Positions 11,114-21,771 of a stretch of 64,000 nt of DNA are shown here, in pieces. Made by a program: the position numbers and the translations under genes. The DNA comes from Neostapfia colusana (taxonomy: Eukaryota; Streptophyta; Magnoliopsida; Poales; Poaceae): positions 55,333,136 through 55,397,135 of the forward strand of contig JASWHV010000004.1 of NCBI GenBank assembly GCA_030760725.1. The letters are read 5' to 3'. Positions within the stretch are counted from its first letter, which is position 1. The number at the start of each line of letters is the position of its first letter. The notes under the pieces were generated by a model. The model did no database searches. It saw only the letters and a list, made by a program, of their open reading frames with translations, and was not told where the DNA came from.

Positions 11114-11590
11114 TGATATGCCCAAGAGTCAATCATAACAATTTGAATTAAAAGCTCAATTTATATTTGAACCATGAGGGATTAGGGTACTAATGGGTCT
11201 ATGACCTGAAAGCCATTAGTGCGCCTTATAAATATGAGAGGTAGGGTTAGGGGCTGATGATTCCACCATGTGATAACTCAAGTCGGCACCTCTCATAGGC
11301 CTTGTCCCGGACCCCTGCCTGCGCACGGTGTTCCTTCCCCGTACGTGTGGACTCTATGGAGGCGCTGCTGCTGCGCTGATCGTCTATGAGTTACATGGAG
11401 TTGCTGCTGGGATGAAAGCAAGGAGGAGATGATTGTGATCGACTACTTCCTCTACACCGAGGCGCGTCTACTCGAATCTTCCTCTGAGCTGCACATCTAA
11501 TGGTAATGATCTATGACCCCTTTACTCGCATGTATCCCGGGTGATGCGGTATAGTAAGTGCTAGAGTAGCCTATCACATGTAAGCCAACA
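11114..11590 (+). repeat. Element H: 5' LTR of a Ty1/copia-type element
   Basis: 477 bp running from TGATATGCCCAAGAG to GCCAACA, followed at once by a tRNA-Met-type primer site. A TATA box (TATAAATA) is at 11227-11234. The start resembles the ATATGCCC...GCAATAATAA beginning known from grass copia LTRs of the Angela/BARE kind (recalled, not searched). No second LTR is in the window. Confidence 0.6.
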
Positions 11591-11591
11591 G

Positions 11592-11603
11592 TGGAATCAG
11601 AGC
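11592..11603 (+). other. Element H primer binding site
   Basis: TGGAATCAGAGC, one mismatch from TGGTATCAGAGC, one nucleotide after the LTR end. Confidence 0.65.
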
Positions 11604-12799
11604 TAACGTGCATAATTTTTGATGTGTATCTTGCACATATAGGTGATATGCGTTGTTTGTAGATGCGATCTAATGCAGTTAGGTTCATGTGATGAATATT
11701 TTGATGCACAACTTTATGGGTTGGAATAGGTTAGAGTAGATTGCAACCGTATGACTAAAAGATTAGTTTGTGCTCCTTCTCTGCCGTGTGCGCAACATGT
11801 CCCTACCGGCTGTAATCACCATCGGGACTAATCGTGTGCATAGATAGTAGATTGAGCAAACAGATCACGGTCATGTGTAGGGATCTTCTCATGATAACCT
11901 ATCACATTGATCAACGGGATTAATCTAGAAAAAATTGAGACATTCTGAATGGCTCAGATTTGAGTTGATCTGATCAATCCAATGAGATTTTCATAGTGAT
12001 TTCTTTGATACGATCTATCCAATGGTAGCTATTAGATGTATTGGCTTCAACTATGTTTATGGAGATCTCTTCAAGCATGGTGGAAATGGTGATCAGCACA
12101 AAAAGTGAGACATTGCGATGGAGATCATAATGGAACCATGGCGATGGACACCACTATGATTCCAAAGGTCACATTATTCACAATATGATATGATCATATG
12201 TTTGTGATGTTTATTTTCTTGTACTACTATTCTTTTCATGGTTTTCATACGGTGGGTGTTTTTTCATGATAGAACAGCTTCCTTCAAAAGGTTGAGTATT
12301 TGATATAATTTACCAGTACCTGCAGCTATGTAGTTTTTATCGTTGTGTGGTAGGTTTGTCAAAACGAAGTACCATCAATTATCATCATAAATAGTGTTGA
12401 TGTTGGACAACAACAAGTATAGTGTTGGTTTACTAAACAAAGCTATCAAAACAATTTTGAACTTTATGGCATAGAGTTAGGAGCTGGGCATTGGATGCCA
12501 CCCAACAACCAAGAGCCATATAGAGATATCATTAACAAATAATTGTTTACCTATGTCACTAATTTCTAGCAGTGAAGCCAAAACTCACTAGCACTTAGTG
12601 ATTATAGATCATGGATCACTATATGTTGGTAGAGAAGGGATGATGTTAATTTAGTGGAAGTGTCTTTTATTAAATTGGTTAATAGAACTTTGTACATAAC
12701 TTAGTGCTAAAATACTGCATATTTATTTTCTGTCATCGATCATGTATGCTACAAAAAATCAGTGCTTGCACTATGAAAAAATCAATTTGCGATATGTGC
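11604..12799 (+). other. Element H untranslated leader
   Basis: 1.2 kb without a convincing ORF, between primer site and the CACTA insertion. Because the copia gag start appears just beyond the CACTA element, this is best read as a long leader like those of some grass copia families. Confidence 0.5.
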
Positions 12800-12802
12800 T
12801 TG

Positions 12803-13666
12803 CACTACGAAAAAATCAGTTGATTGCAACAATGACATATCGTTGCAATATGGTCATATTTGTTGCAATATCATCCAATTGCCACAACATCACTTTTGTT
12901 GGCAGCCGTTGCCAGTAGCCACGTAGCAAAAGGATTGGTATTCACGAATCATGATGGTTGATATGTCGAGATGTAGTTCGGATGCAAGTGCAGCATCGAG
13001 CCTACGATGGCTCTATGCAGCAATGTGGAGTGGTGAGGGCAGGCACTTGGGCTGACCTGGTGGGCTTGTATGTACGGTGTGTATATGCGCATTGGTGGAG
13101 TTTATCTATGTGTGCAAAATATGCAACGATTTAGATTTTTGTTGTCATATTGACTAATCTTTTGCAACGAATGGCGAGACCACGACAATAGTAAATATTC
13201 GTTGTGATATAAAGTTTAGTTGCAATGAAATATACTCCTATATATATCCTAACTACTTTTGTTGTGGCAATAAAATCTTTTTTAATGCACCAATTTAGAT
13301 TCTCGTTGCAAAATAGAGCCATATTTTGCAACGAACGACATGACTATGACAACGAAAGATATTCGTGACAATACAGTTAACTTAATTGCAATATTTTTTA
13401 ATTTCATGGCAATAAGACCCACATTTTACAACGAAAAAGAATCTTGTTGCGATATTGACAAAGATTTTCCAACCTTTTTATAGGAGTGGCCAAAACATCT
13501 AACTATTGCAATGAAATTCAAGATTGTCAGAACAGAAGATATTCGTGGTAATATTATCCACATATCGCAACTATTTACGAAAATGGTGGCAATAACACAT
13601 AACTCTCACAACGAATTTTGTGTAGTTGCAATGCGATGCGTGGCAATAGACTGTTTTTTAGTAGTG
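12803..13666. mobile_element. Complete non-autonomous CACTA-type element, 864 bp
   Basis: Begins CACTACGAAAAAATCAG and ends CTGTTTTTTAGTAGTG, giving near-matching inverted ends (CACTAC-G/T-AAAAAA-CAG), flanked by TTG on both sides (12800-12802, 13667-13669). A 3-bp duplication is diagnostic of CACTA elements. Inside, short motifs such as TTGCAACGA, CGTTGCAATA and GCAATGAAAT recur in both orientations as subterminal repeats. There is no transposase ORF, so it must have been moved by a relative elsewhere. It separates the copia leader from the copia gag start. Confidence 0.85.
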
Positions 13667-13669
13667 TTG

Positions 13670-13757
13670 AGAAGGAAAAGCTCAATGGAGCTAACTTTAT
13701 TGATTGGTACCGCAACCTGAGAATTGTTCTCAGGCAAGAGAAAACTAGCTTGCGAGG
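13670..13757 (+). pseudogene. gag: Ty1/copia gag N-terminal fragment (element H)
   Basis: Translates to KLNGANFIDWYRNLRIVLRQ followed by EK, the conserved start of the copia-type gag polypeptide (UBN2-like). It begins right after the CACTA duplication, and homology stops near 13757, after about 29 codons. The ORF reported from 13618 includes CACTA sequence and is not a real start. Only the first part of the capsid domain remains, so this is a relic. Confidence 0.75.
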
Positions 13758-14253
13758 ACCTTCACCATCATGGCTCCCAGATGCAGCCACTCTTTGCAAA
13801 GATCTTATGGCGTGAGATCTAAGAAGTGTCTTGGGGTTTGCAGTATCCACGGTGAAGCCAAGGAGAACCCGGTCAAAGGGTTGGCGGCAAAGTCTCCTCC
13901 TCATCACCCGCCGTAGAAAAAGCTAGCCTCGCCGTGGATCTGCCACCGAGCCGCCATGGACCTTGTTTAAAATTTTAGACCTCACCATGGCCTAAAAGTT
14001 TAAATTAGAGAAGTGTCTGTAATTCAAAGTTTTACAAGAGAAACAAATAGAAATATAAAAAATTTAGCAAGCATGAGTATCTGGATCAAAGTCATCGTCT
14101 TCCTCCACCCCATCTCCATAGACTGAGCAGCGGCTGTATCCAAAGTAAATAGGTAGAGAGCAAGCATGAGTATCTAATATACCCAATAAGTCCGAAAAAT
14201 ATATGACACACAACAAATCAACTAGAGAAGCTAACTCATGCTTAAGCAATAAA
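13758..14253. other. Unassigned sequence left of element E
   Basis: No recognised gene. A 17-nt direct repeat (AGCAAGCATGAGTATCT) occurs at 14066-14082 and 14159-14175. The - strand between the two copies reads an acidic stretch (GVEEDDDFDPDTHAC) that could be a leftover exon of an unknown protein, but nothing confirms this. Confidence 0.35.
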
Positions 14254-14258
14254 CCAGT
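14254..14258. repeat. Putative target site duplication of element E, left copy
   Basis: CCAGT before the 5' LTR; GCAGT follows the 3' LTR at 57060-57064, 42.8 kb away. Four of five bases agree. Confidence 0.6.
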
Positions 14259-14988
14259 TGATGGGGTTCCCGACTCCGACACCTTTGGGGGAAGCGGGGG
14301 GCCTCCCATCGAAGGGCGACAAAGGGGCAATCCCGAGCCTGAGATTGGGAGAAAACGGAGCCGATAGGACGGAGAGCCCGGACCCGACCCTTGGGGCGAG
14401 CCGCAAGCCTCACCCTTAGGGCGAAAACAAAGGGAAGATTCCGCAGGGAAGGCCCGAGCCTGACCTCGGGTAGGCGAGAAGCAGGTTGCCTTCAATGCGG
14501 AGCAGGCACCGCCCAGATCAAGTGGGAAGGAACTCGAGTGCTACCCCTGGCCACGACATTGAATATACGTCACCTCCGACGGGACCAAAGAGGAGTAGAG
14601 TGTGGGGCCCGCATGCGCACAGGTGGGGTCTACCACAACGACAAGACGGGAGCAGGTGCAACAGTAGGCTATGGATACGGCAATCCCATTGAGTGCCCTA
14701 GCGTACGCACGACGGGACAAACTGTCCCCGTTCCAATGACTTTTTCCCTACTAGTGATACAAGAGAGGGCAAGAACGAATATAAAGAGAAGAGTCGGACG
14801 ATCTCCTAGGGACAGGCTCTCACACTTGTAAGAACCACCCTATTCTTGAGAAAGAACAGCGAGACACCCTAGGCTGGACGTAGGGCATCTTGCCCGAACT
14901 AGGATAATTCCCTTGTGTTCTTAGTTAGGCCACCTCGAGGAAGAACATGTGGTTCATTAGTTACTAGTCGGAAATCCAAACACCGATA
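14259..14988 (+). repeat. Element E 5' LTR
   Basis: 730 bp, TGATGGGGTTCCC to ACACCGATA, GC-rich. TATA candidate TATAAAG at 14780-14786, about 210 nt before the end. Pairs with 43662-43674 plus 56342-57059. Confidence 0.85.
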
Positions 14989-14989
14989 G

Positions 14990-15007
14990 TTGGCACGCCA
15001 GGTAGGG
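14990..15007 (+). other. Element E primer binding site region
   Basis: TTGGCACGCCAGGTAGGG directly after the LTR. The same phrase, with GCGCGCC, follows the D LTR at 20945. Position and recurrence mark it as the primer site of these Tat-type elements; I have not assigned the tRNA. Confidence 0.75.
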
Positions 15008-15219
15008 AGACTGCCGTGCGTTCCGTTCTTCATTGCCTCGATGGCTACACTCCAATCAACCTTCGCACCGATATGAAGATATCCTTAAGCAACTTCGACT
15101 TCATCACCGGTGACGGCGGCCTTATAGAATAAGTTCCTACCCACCCCAAAGTCGGACCGCACAACCAAGGAGCCAAGATCCATTTGCCCATGACATAAGC
15201 ATCCCCAAGCTCGACCAGT
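15008..15219 (+). other. Gag-pol deletion point in element E
   Basis: Only about 210 bp separate the primer site from the RNase H. No gag, protease or RT motif is visible, so several kb of coding sequence have been lost. Confidence 0.65.
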
Positions 15220-15729
15220 TATAAGTACTGGACAATGTACTTTCATGGGTCGCTAACCCTTAACGGCTAGGAAGCGGCGTCATCTCGTTTCCCCAGAAGG
15301 GGATTGACTACAATACGCGTGGCGATTGCATTTCAAAGCAACCAAAAACATCGCGGACTATGAAGCCCTCCTCAATGGACTTCACATCACGGCCGAGCTC
15401 GGCGTGCGATACCTCTACTTACGCGGTGACTTCAAGCTCGTGATCAACCACATGATGAAGGAGTCAAGCAGTCATGATGCGCGCATGGAAGCCTACTGTA
15501 GATAGGCGCGGAAGTTGGAGGATAGGTTCGAAGGACTCGAGCTCTGCCACGTCCCGAGATGGGACAATAGTGCGGCCAACGCATTGGCTAAACTCGCTTA
15601 CAGCCGCAAGGCCTCGCCCCCAGGTGTGTTTGTCATCGACCTCATCCAACCATCCATCCGCATTGAAGGGACGCGACCGGGTCACCCGACCGAGCCTGAC
15701 TCCCGGGTAAACTTCACCGAATCAGGATA
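15220..15729 (+). pseudogene. pol: Element E archaeal-type RNase H, broken
   Basis: Across frames, the translation shows the Tat-type second RNase H: W-x-M-Y-F-H-G-S near 15226, then NIADYEALLNGL with the catalytic Glu, LYLRGDFKLVINHMMKESSS with the catalytic Asp of the RGD segment, and LCHVPRWDNSAANALAKLA at the end. A TAG after MEAYCR (about 15504) and a TAG near 15270 break it. The domain would degrade RNA in the RNA:DNA hybrid during cDNA synthesis. Its D-x-N-x-x-A-D end reads D-N-S-A-A-N, so a late acidic residue is also altered. Confidence 0.75.
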
Positions 15730-15829
15730 GCAGGATTCGTAAAGTCAACTGGAAAACTCCCCACCGAGGAGGTCGAGGCTCGGTGAATCGCATGCTGAGC
15801 CAAGACGTTTGTCCTCGTAGAGGGCGAGC

Positions 15830-16945
15830 TCTTCTGATGGAGCATCACCGGGATCCTGCAACATTGCATCCTGAGCGAGCGAGAAAAAGAGCTGCTACTC
15901 TACATCCATGAAGGGATCTGCGGACATCACGCAGCCCTGAGATCCCTAGTCGGGAAGGCATACCGCCAAGGGTTTTACTGGCCGACCTCTGTCTCTGACG
16001 CTGAGAGAATCTTGCGCAGCTGCCAGGGCTGCCAGTATTTCACTCGACAGATACACGCCCCAACTCGGGACCTCCGAACCACCCCCTCACATGGCCCTTC
16101 GTTGTGTGGGGGCTCGACCTCCTCGGTCCTTTCAAGAAGGCGCCCGGGGGCTTCACCGTCCCCCTTGTCGCAGTAGACAAGTTCACCAAGTGGATAAATA
16201 CAAAGCTGTTCGTCACAATGTCATCAGAACAAGCGGCTAGATTCGTCCACGACATCGTCTACCGCTTCAGGGTGCTGAACGCCATCATCACCGACAACGA
16301 CACTCAGTTCACGGGGAGAAAGTTCCTCGAGTTCCGTGACAGCTTCTACATATGGGTCGACTGGGCGTCGGTAGCCCACCCGCACACCAATGGACATGTT
16401 GAGCGGGCCAATAGCCTGATACTACAAGGGCTCAGGCATCGCATCTTCGACCACCTCAATAAATGTGCTAGGCGCTGGGCCACTGATCTTCCATCCGTAC
16501 CGTGGAGCCTGCGCACCACGCTCAATCGCTCCACCGGTTTCACGCCTTTCTTTATGGCGTACGGTGCAGAGGCTGTCCTACCGACCGAGCTCGAGTACGG
16601 CTCGCATCGAACCAAAGCATACGAAGAAGCCCGATCCAAGCAGGCAAGGCGGGACTCCGTCAACCAGCTTGAGGAGGCCCGCAATGTCTCACTCCTGAGA
16701 TCAGCCAAATACCAACAAGCACTACGGCGCTACCACGAGCGGCGAGTCCACCCTCGAGCCCTCCAAGCAGTGGATCTGGTCCCTCGAAGGATTCAGACCA
16801 ACAAGCACAGACACAAGTTGTCTTCCCCATAGGAGGGCCCATACGTCGTCTCTACTGTCCTCCGACGCGGCACCTACCACCTAGCTGACGTCAACGGCAA
16901 TCCCCTCCCCAATACATGGAACATTGAGCAACTCAAGCGATTCTA
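15830..16945 (+). pseudogene. pol: Element E integrase, broken but with catalytic triad
   Basis: The HHCC zinc domain is readable at 15855-16050: HEGICGHHAALRSLVGKA, then SCQGCQYF. The core and C-terminus lie in a 242-codon frame from 16104 (an ATG within the domain, so not a true start). The three catalytic residues are present: Asp in WGLDLLGPF, Asp in ITDNDTQF and Glu in HVERAN. A frame change near 16095 separates zinc domain and core, and a TAG at 16830 (one change from a Trp codon) precedes the C-terminal TYHLADVNGNPLPNTWNIEQ and LKRF end, which stops at 16945. Integrase would join cDNA ends to host DNA; this copy is inactive. Confidence 0.8.
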
Positions 16946-17131
16946 GGCATGACGACGCCAAGCCCCGTGCATATGATGCATCGTCAGCAACCGACCGGTC
17001 TCAATAAGAACTGCGGAGCAGAGAGAATCGATCTCCCGCCCTGCGACGCACGGGGGCTGCACGGCTGCATGAAGCCTTGGAAGCTCACACAAAGAATCTG
17101 CTCCCCTCAAAGTCGCACGACCCACAGGTAA

Positions 17132-17525
17132 GGGACAACAAAAACCCTGAATGAAGCCACAGTTCGAATGAGACAGGGACGGCATGTACTCAAACCACGT
17201 AAGACCCAAAGACTCGCACCAGGAGACCCGATCCTCCCGAGTCCTGAGCCACGTGACCCATGGCAAAGGGACAAAGATAACTCAAAGATAAGCCACAGTC
17301 CGAACGAGGCGCGATGGACAAATCACCCAGGACCCTTCTTCCCGAGCCGTGCCACGCAACCTATGGCCATGGGACAACGAAAACCCTAGGTAAAGCCATC
17401 ATCCAAACGAGGCACGACAGATGAAGTACCTGGGCCCTAAAAAATCACACAATCTACAGCCAGGAGGCAACACAAGCCCTAGAAGAAGCTACGGTTCGAG
17501 CAAGCAAACATGATAAGTCAAAAGT
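17132..17525 (+). repeat. Degenerate tandem repeats downstream of integrase in element E
   Basis: About four diverged units start with GGGACAA-like boxes at 17132, 17268, 17371 and (GGCAACA) 17465, each followed by an AGCCA-C-A-TCCGAACGAGGC-like segment. Spacing is 94-136 bp. Such arrays between pol and the 3' LTR are known from Tat elements. Confidence 0.55.
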
Positions 17526-17589
17526 CTGACCCTCTTTTCATTCCTTGAAAAAGCGTTAGTACAAAAAGGAAAAGCAGAGATACAAGACT

Positions 17590-19382
17590 ATGGACGGGCT
17601 ACCCTACCCTTTGCTTCTCCATCTCCTCCATTTGCTAGATGCAGTCGTCAGGGACCATATCCTGCAGGGACCGGGCCACCGGCTCAACCCGTCTAAGGAG
17701 CTCCCTCAATTCCGCATCGTACGGGCCGTCGGCAAAGCCTTCTCCAACAGACTCAAGATCGACCCCAGGGTAGTGTGACAGCACCACGCCCAGGGCCATC
17801 CGAGCCCAACATATTGCTCCGACACCCCCATAAGACGACAGGCGGGCCGCCAACCGATCTCCGGCCGATGACAGCACCGCCTTGAGCCTCTCCTCCGAGA
17901 ACTTGCCGAGCACCACGCGACATACGGAACGCCTGACATTCCGAAGGCCGTCAAGACTCAGCTGAAGTGCATCGAGCTCCTTGAAAACTTTTCCTAGCTG
18001 ATCCCTGATGGAATCCCTATCCGAAGAGGCCTCATCAGACGTGCCCAGGATCAGATTTCAGGTCACGGTATCCACGGCACGAATCCCCTGCATATCTTCC
18101 TGGACCTCGGAGAGCCGAGAGTGAAGACCCTTATCCGCCTCAGCCAGTACACCCTTCGTCTCTAAAGAAAACAACGCAAAGCTGAGTACGAAGACACCGG
18201 GAGAGACACAAGAACAGAAGGAAGGCCTACCGAAGAGTTGACGTTCCGCCGCAATCACAGCCTCTCGAGCCACTCAAGCCTCCTCGGTGCTGGTCTCTGC
18301 GGCCTCCCGTGCATTGGCTGCCTCATCCAAAGCAGCTCAGGATTTATCACGAGCCCCTACGAGCTCGGCATTAGCCGCCGCTGCCCGGGTAATCGCGGTC
18401 GTCCTCTCCTCAACAGCTCATACGGCCTCCATGCGGACTTTAGCAAGCTTCACCCGTGCCGCCACCAGTATGGATTCCTCCTTCATTCGATGGACTTCTC
18501 TTTTTCGAGCGAGATGCGACTTCTCTGCCGCCCACTGGATCAGCCCCTGCGAAGAACAGAAAAAGCTCAAGACAGAACTGGATCGCCCAGGCAGAAGAGG
18601 CAAGCACAGAACCGAAGTCCTCACCTGACCTATGGGAGCCTCCCCTTTGAAGCTGATCGAGCGCGCCACCCACGCGCTCCCAGTTAAGAGGCTCACCTGA
18701 GCGGCAGCAAGCTCGGCACAGGAGCTCTCGACATCCGTGCCAGCCCGCTCCCACGTTGCAAGCTCAGATGGGGAGACATCCAAGGTAGGGGTGGAGCCTC
18801 CTTGGTCGGCCGATGGCATCAACCTCTCCAAAGCCACGCTCGGAGCTGGACCCTGGGCAGACCTAGCCAAGACCTCCCCAAGGATCGGCAAAGGCCCCAC
18901 TCCCGGAAGAGCGGACAGAGCCGGAGCCAACTCCTCGCAAGTCACCCTACCATTAGGCACCACCTGCAACAGCGATCCCAAGTCCCTTGGGACCGTAACG
19001 GCCTCAACGCAGCCACGGCCCCGGCAGCCCCTACGTCTACAGGAGTGACCATAGAGGGGGGGGGCAACCGCTCCTGCCTTATGGCCTTCACCGGGTGAGC
19101 CGCCCCCGTCGGCTTGTCAACCGGAACGCCGACGTCCGGATCCAGCCTCCTACATCGCAAGAAACGGTTAGAAGTCTGCACACCTTTCGTCAACCAATGC
19201 CACCACGACAGGAAGGAAACCCATACCTTTTGGAGCAGCACAGTATCGCCCCAACTTCGATCTCCATGGCCAGGATCTGACCCAAGGCAAGGGATGGTCC
19301 TCCCGTAATCTTCCTCTTCCTCAGCACCAGGTCGGGCGCACGCTCGGACGCCCGTACTTGAGGGGTGTCCCGGGTAGGGGAC
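17590..19382 (-). pseudogene. Antisense extra ORF of element E, C-terminal part
   Basis: Coding sense is opposite to the element. Reading on the - strand, fragments at 18942-19382, 18418-18981, 18058-18273 and 17635-17916 together form the alanine/glutamate-rich, coiled-coil-like C-terminal part of a protein whose N-terminal domain is at 41615-42676, beyond insertion C. Visible pieces include RKRKITGGPSLALGQILAME, a helical Ala-Glu-Arg region around 18460-18560, and HYPGVDLESVGEGFADGPYD near 17745. Frames switch several times, so it is a pseudogene. Antisense ORFs of this kind between pol and 3' LTR are reported for Tat elements; their role is unknown. Confidence 0.6.
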
Positions 19383-20096
19383 TGACGCGGCCCGCTCAGC
19401 CGAGACAGGCCACTCGCCCGGGAATCGCATTGGGTGGTGCCGTGTTGTGCGGCACCCAACAGCACACATATGAGGAACAATGTATTACATAAAACAATAG
19501 CGGAAGCTTACAAGTTTTTCTTTGTAAATACTTTACATCAAGTAACTACAGCGGAAGTCTATATCAACTCACGTAGAATAACTAAGAGCACTCAAGATGA
19601 AGTCCAGCCCGCGGACTTCCCTCGCTAGCAACACGAAGTCAAGCAGCAGCGGCTGGGTTCTCCATGTGTTACCTGACTCGGAAGTCTCCGAGTATCACCG
19701 GACAACCTTCTTCCTAGCGTCGATGTTAACATGCAAAACCACTTATATAGCAAGCGTGAGCACATAGGCTCAGCAAGTCTGACCCGTCTCTCCTAAACAA
19801 GAAACTCTACATGAACGACGGTCTCAATTGGGTCGGCTAGATTTGCATAAAGGACTTGCCTAAAGTTGATCCTTAACTTTCAGATTTTTAAGCCTCATTG
19901 TACGGACCTTGAGTCGAAAAGCATCGCAACTCCACAATCAAACAAGAAACGCTTTGTTGCGATGCTCCTTGCACAAAGTGAAAGTAAAGTTTAATGTGCC
20001 TATCTCTAATTCAATCATGGTTGCAATACAATTATTATCACGGTCTTACCAAGTTCAAAGATAATCAGTTCCAGTTGTTACTACGTCAAGACGCAG
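19217..20096. repeat. 880-bp direct duplication, left copy (empty insertion site)
   Basis: Matches 26839-27718 with about nine substitutions and no length change. It holds 166 bp of element E, the GGGAC duplication (19378-19382) and the first 714 bp of the C LTR (from 19383), then breaks at CAG into the D LTR at 20097. Unlike the right copy, its left side continues E sequence without element D, so it is the unoccupied site. Confidence 0.85.
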
Positions 20097-20943
20097 AGGA
20101 GAGCTCCGGGCTCGCCGCGTGGCCTGCAGAAGCCAGACCTCCCCCCTCCGCGGGGAGAGGTCCGAAGGCTCCACGTGACCTGCGGGGCCGGGCCCTCCTC
20201 TCCTCTGAGGAAGGCTCCGGGCCCGCCACGTGTCCAGCAGAAGAGCGCTGCCTGCCCCCGAGCGGTAGGCAGCGGGCGTAAAGACGCCCCATACCTTGCC
20301 CGTACAAGGTATTCAAGGCCCGCGCCTTCCCAAGACGCGGAGACGCGGAGCACGCCTCTGTCAGGTGCCGTTGTGCCCAGTCGCATCACAGACTGGCGCG
20401 CGGTGTCAGAACCTGCCAGCCAATAAACACAGCGACAAGACATCCCCTGCCGCCTCCGCCGTCATCAACCACTATGACTAGTGTGCGGCATGGGCAGGGC
20501 GGCAAGACAAAGACTCTGAAGCCTTCGCCAGAGACAACTACCGACATAACTACGAATACGATAGTCTGCAGGAAATCTCCCCAGGGCCACCTGTCGGGTC
20601 CCGGGCCCCCTTGTAAGTCACCCAAGCCTTGGACTATAAAAGGCTCGGGTAGGCGACGTTAGCAAGGGTTCGCACTCTAGCCATTCACCCCCAAGCTGTA
20701 ACTCACCCTCAAGCTCAGGACTCCGGTTCTGAGCAGCAAGCAATACAGCGAGCTCCATAGCTCGCCGTGGACGTAGGGTTTTACGCTCCGGCGGCCTGAA
20801 CCACGTAAAACTCGCTGTGTCAAGCTCTTACTAACTCGTCCATACGCTCAAGCTGTCCGCAAGGGACTAGCCCCACCGAAAAAAGAACCTCCGCGGGCTG
20901 CCCAGTGCAGGCCCGGGGGAAGTGTCGACCAAACACTTCGACA
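20097..20943 (+). repeat. Element D 5' LTR, truncated
   Basis: 847 bp, matching 25992-26838 without length change. TATAAAAG at 20635-20642 is the TATA box. It starts inside the LTR at AGGAGAGCTCC and ends CTTCGACA. Confidence 0.88.
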
Positions 20944-20944
20944 T

Positions 20945-20963
20945 TTGGCGCGCCAGGTAGGGG
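20945..20963 (+). other. Element D primer binding site region
   Basis: TTGGCGCGCCAGGTAGGGG right after the LTR end; same layout as element E. Confidence 0.75.
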
Positions 20964-20997
20964 GCTTTCCCTTGCGCGACGAGTTCCCGCCGACAAA

Positions 20998-21771
20998 GAT
21001 GACCAAGCTTCCTTCAGCGGCAAACTCTCCTCCCCCGCGTTCGCGGCGAACCATGACCAGGGGGGAGTACATGTCGACACACTCAGGACGGAGTGTGTCG
21101 GTGCAAGCTGGGAGCCAGCAGCCGGCTCTGGCAGCGCCGACCCCGGCAATGCAGGCTCCAACCAGCGTCATGTCTTCAGTAGCGCTGGGCGTACCCGGCG
21201 GGGGTGCGCTAGCTGCAGCAAGAGCGCTACTGCACAATCCGCCTGCTGGGGACGCGCCTCAGGCAGCGACCCAGCAGTGGATTCGCTAGGTAGACCGTCT
21301 CGTCGTCGCCGCCGCAAACCCTCGACTTCGGCGGGGACGATGCTCCGACCAACCGGCTGTGTCGCTGATGCGCACGCCAACGAAGATGACCAAGCTTCCT
21401 TCAGCGGAAAACTCTCCTCCCCCGCGTTCGCGGCGAACCGTGACCAGGGGGGAGTACATGTCGACACACTCAGGACGGAGTGTGTCGGCGCAAGCTGGGA
21501 GCCAGCAGCCGGCTCTGGCAGCGCCGACCCCGGCAATGCAGGCTCTAACCAGCGTCAGGTCTTCAGTAGCGCTGGGCGTACCCGGCGGGGGTGCGCTAGC
21601 TGCAGCAAGAGCTCTACTGCACAATCAGCCTGCTGGGGACGCGCCTCAGGCAGCGACCCAGCAGTGGATTCGCGAGGTAGACCGTCTCGTCGTCGCCGCC
21701 GCAAACCCTCGACTTCGGCGGGGACGACGCTCTGACCAATCGGCTATGTCGCTGATGCGCACGCCAACGGT
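20998..21771 (+). repeat. 387-bp in-frame tandem duplication in D gag
   Basis: GACCAAGCTTCCTTCAGCGG begins at 21001 and again at 21388. The two units are about 97% alike by eye and 387 bp (129 codons) apart, so the reading frame is kept. In the first unit the codon after ATTCGC is TAG (21287) where the second unit has GAG. Confidence 0.85.

Noticed and set aside
20905..21735. 276-codon Gly/Ser/Arg-rich ORF
   Set aside because: It is out of frame with the recognisable gag and open only because of GC-rich composition and the 387-bp duplication.
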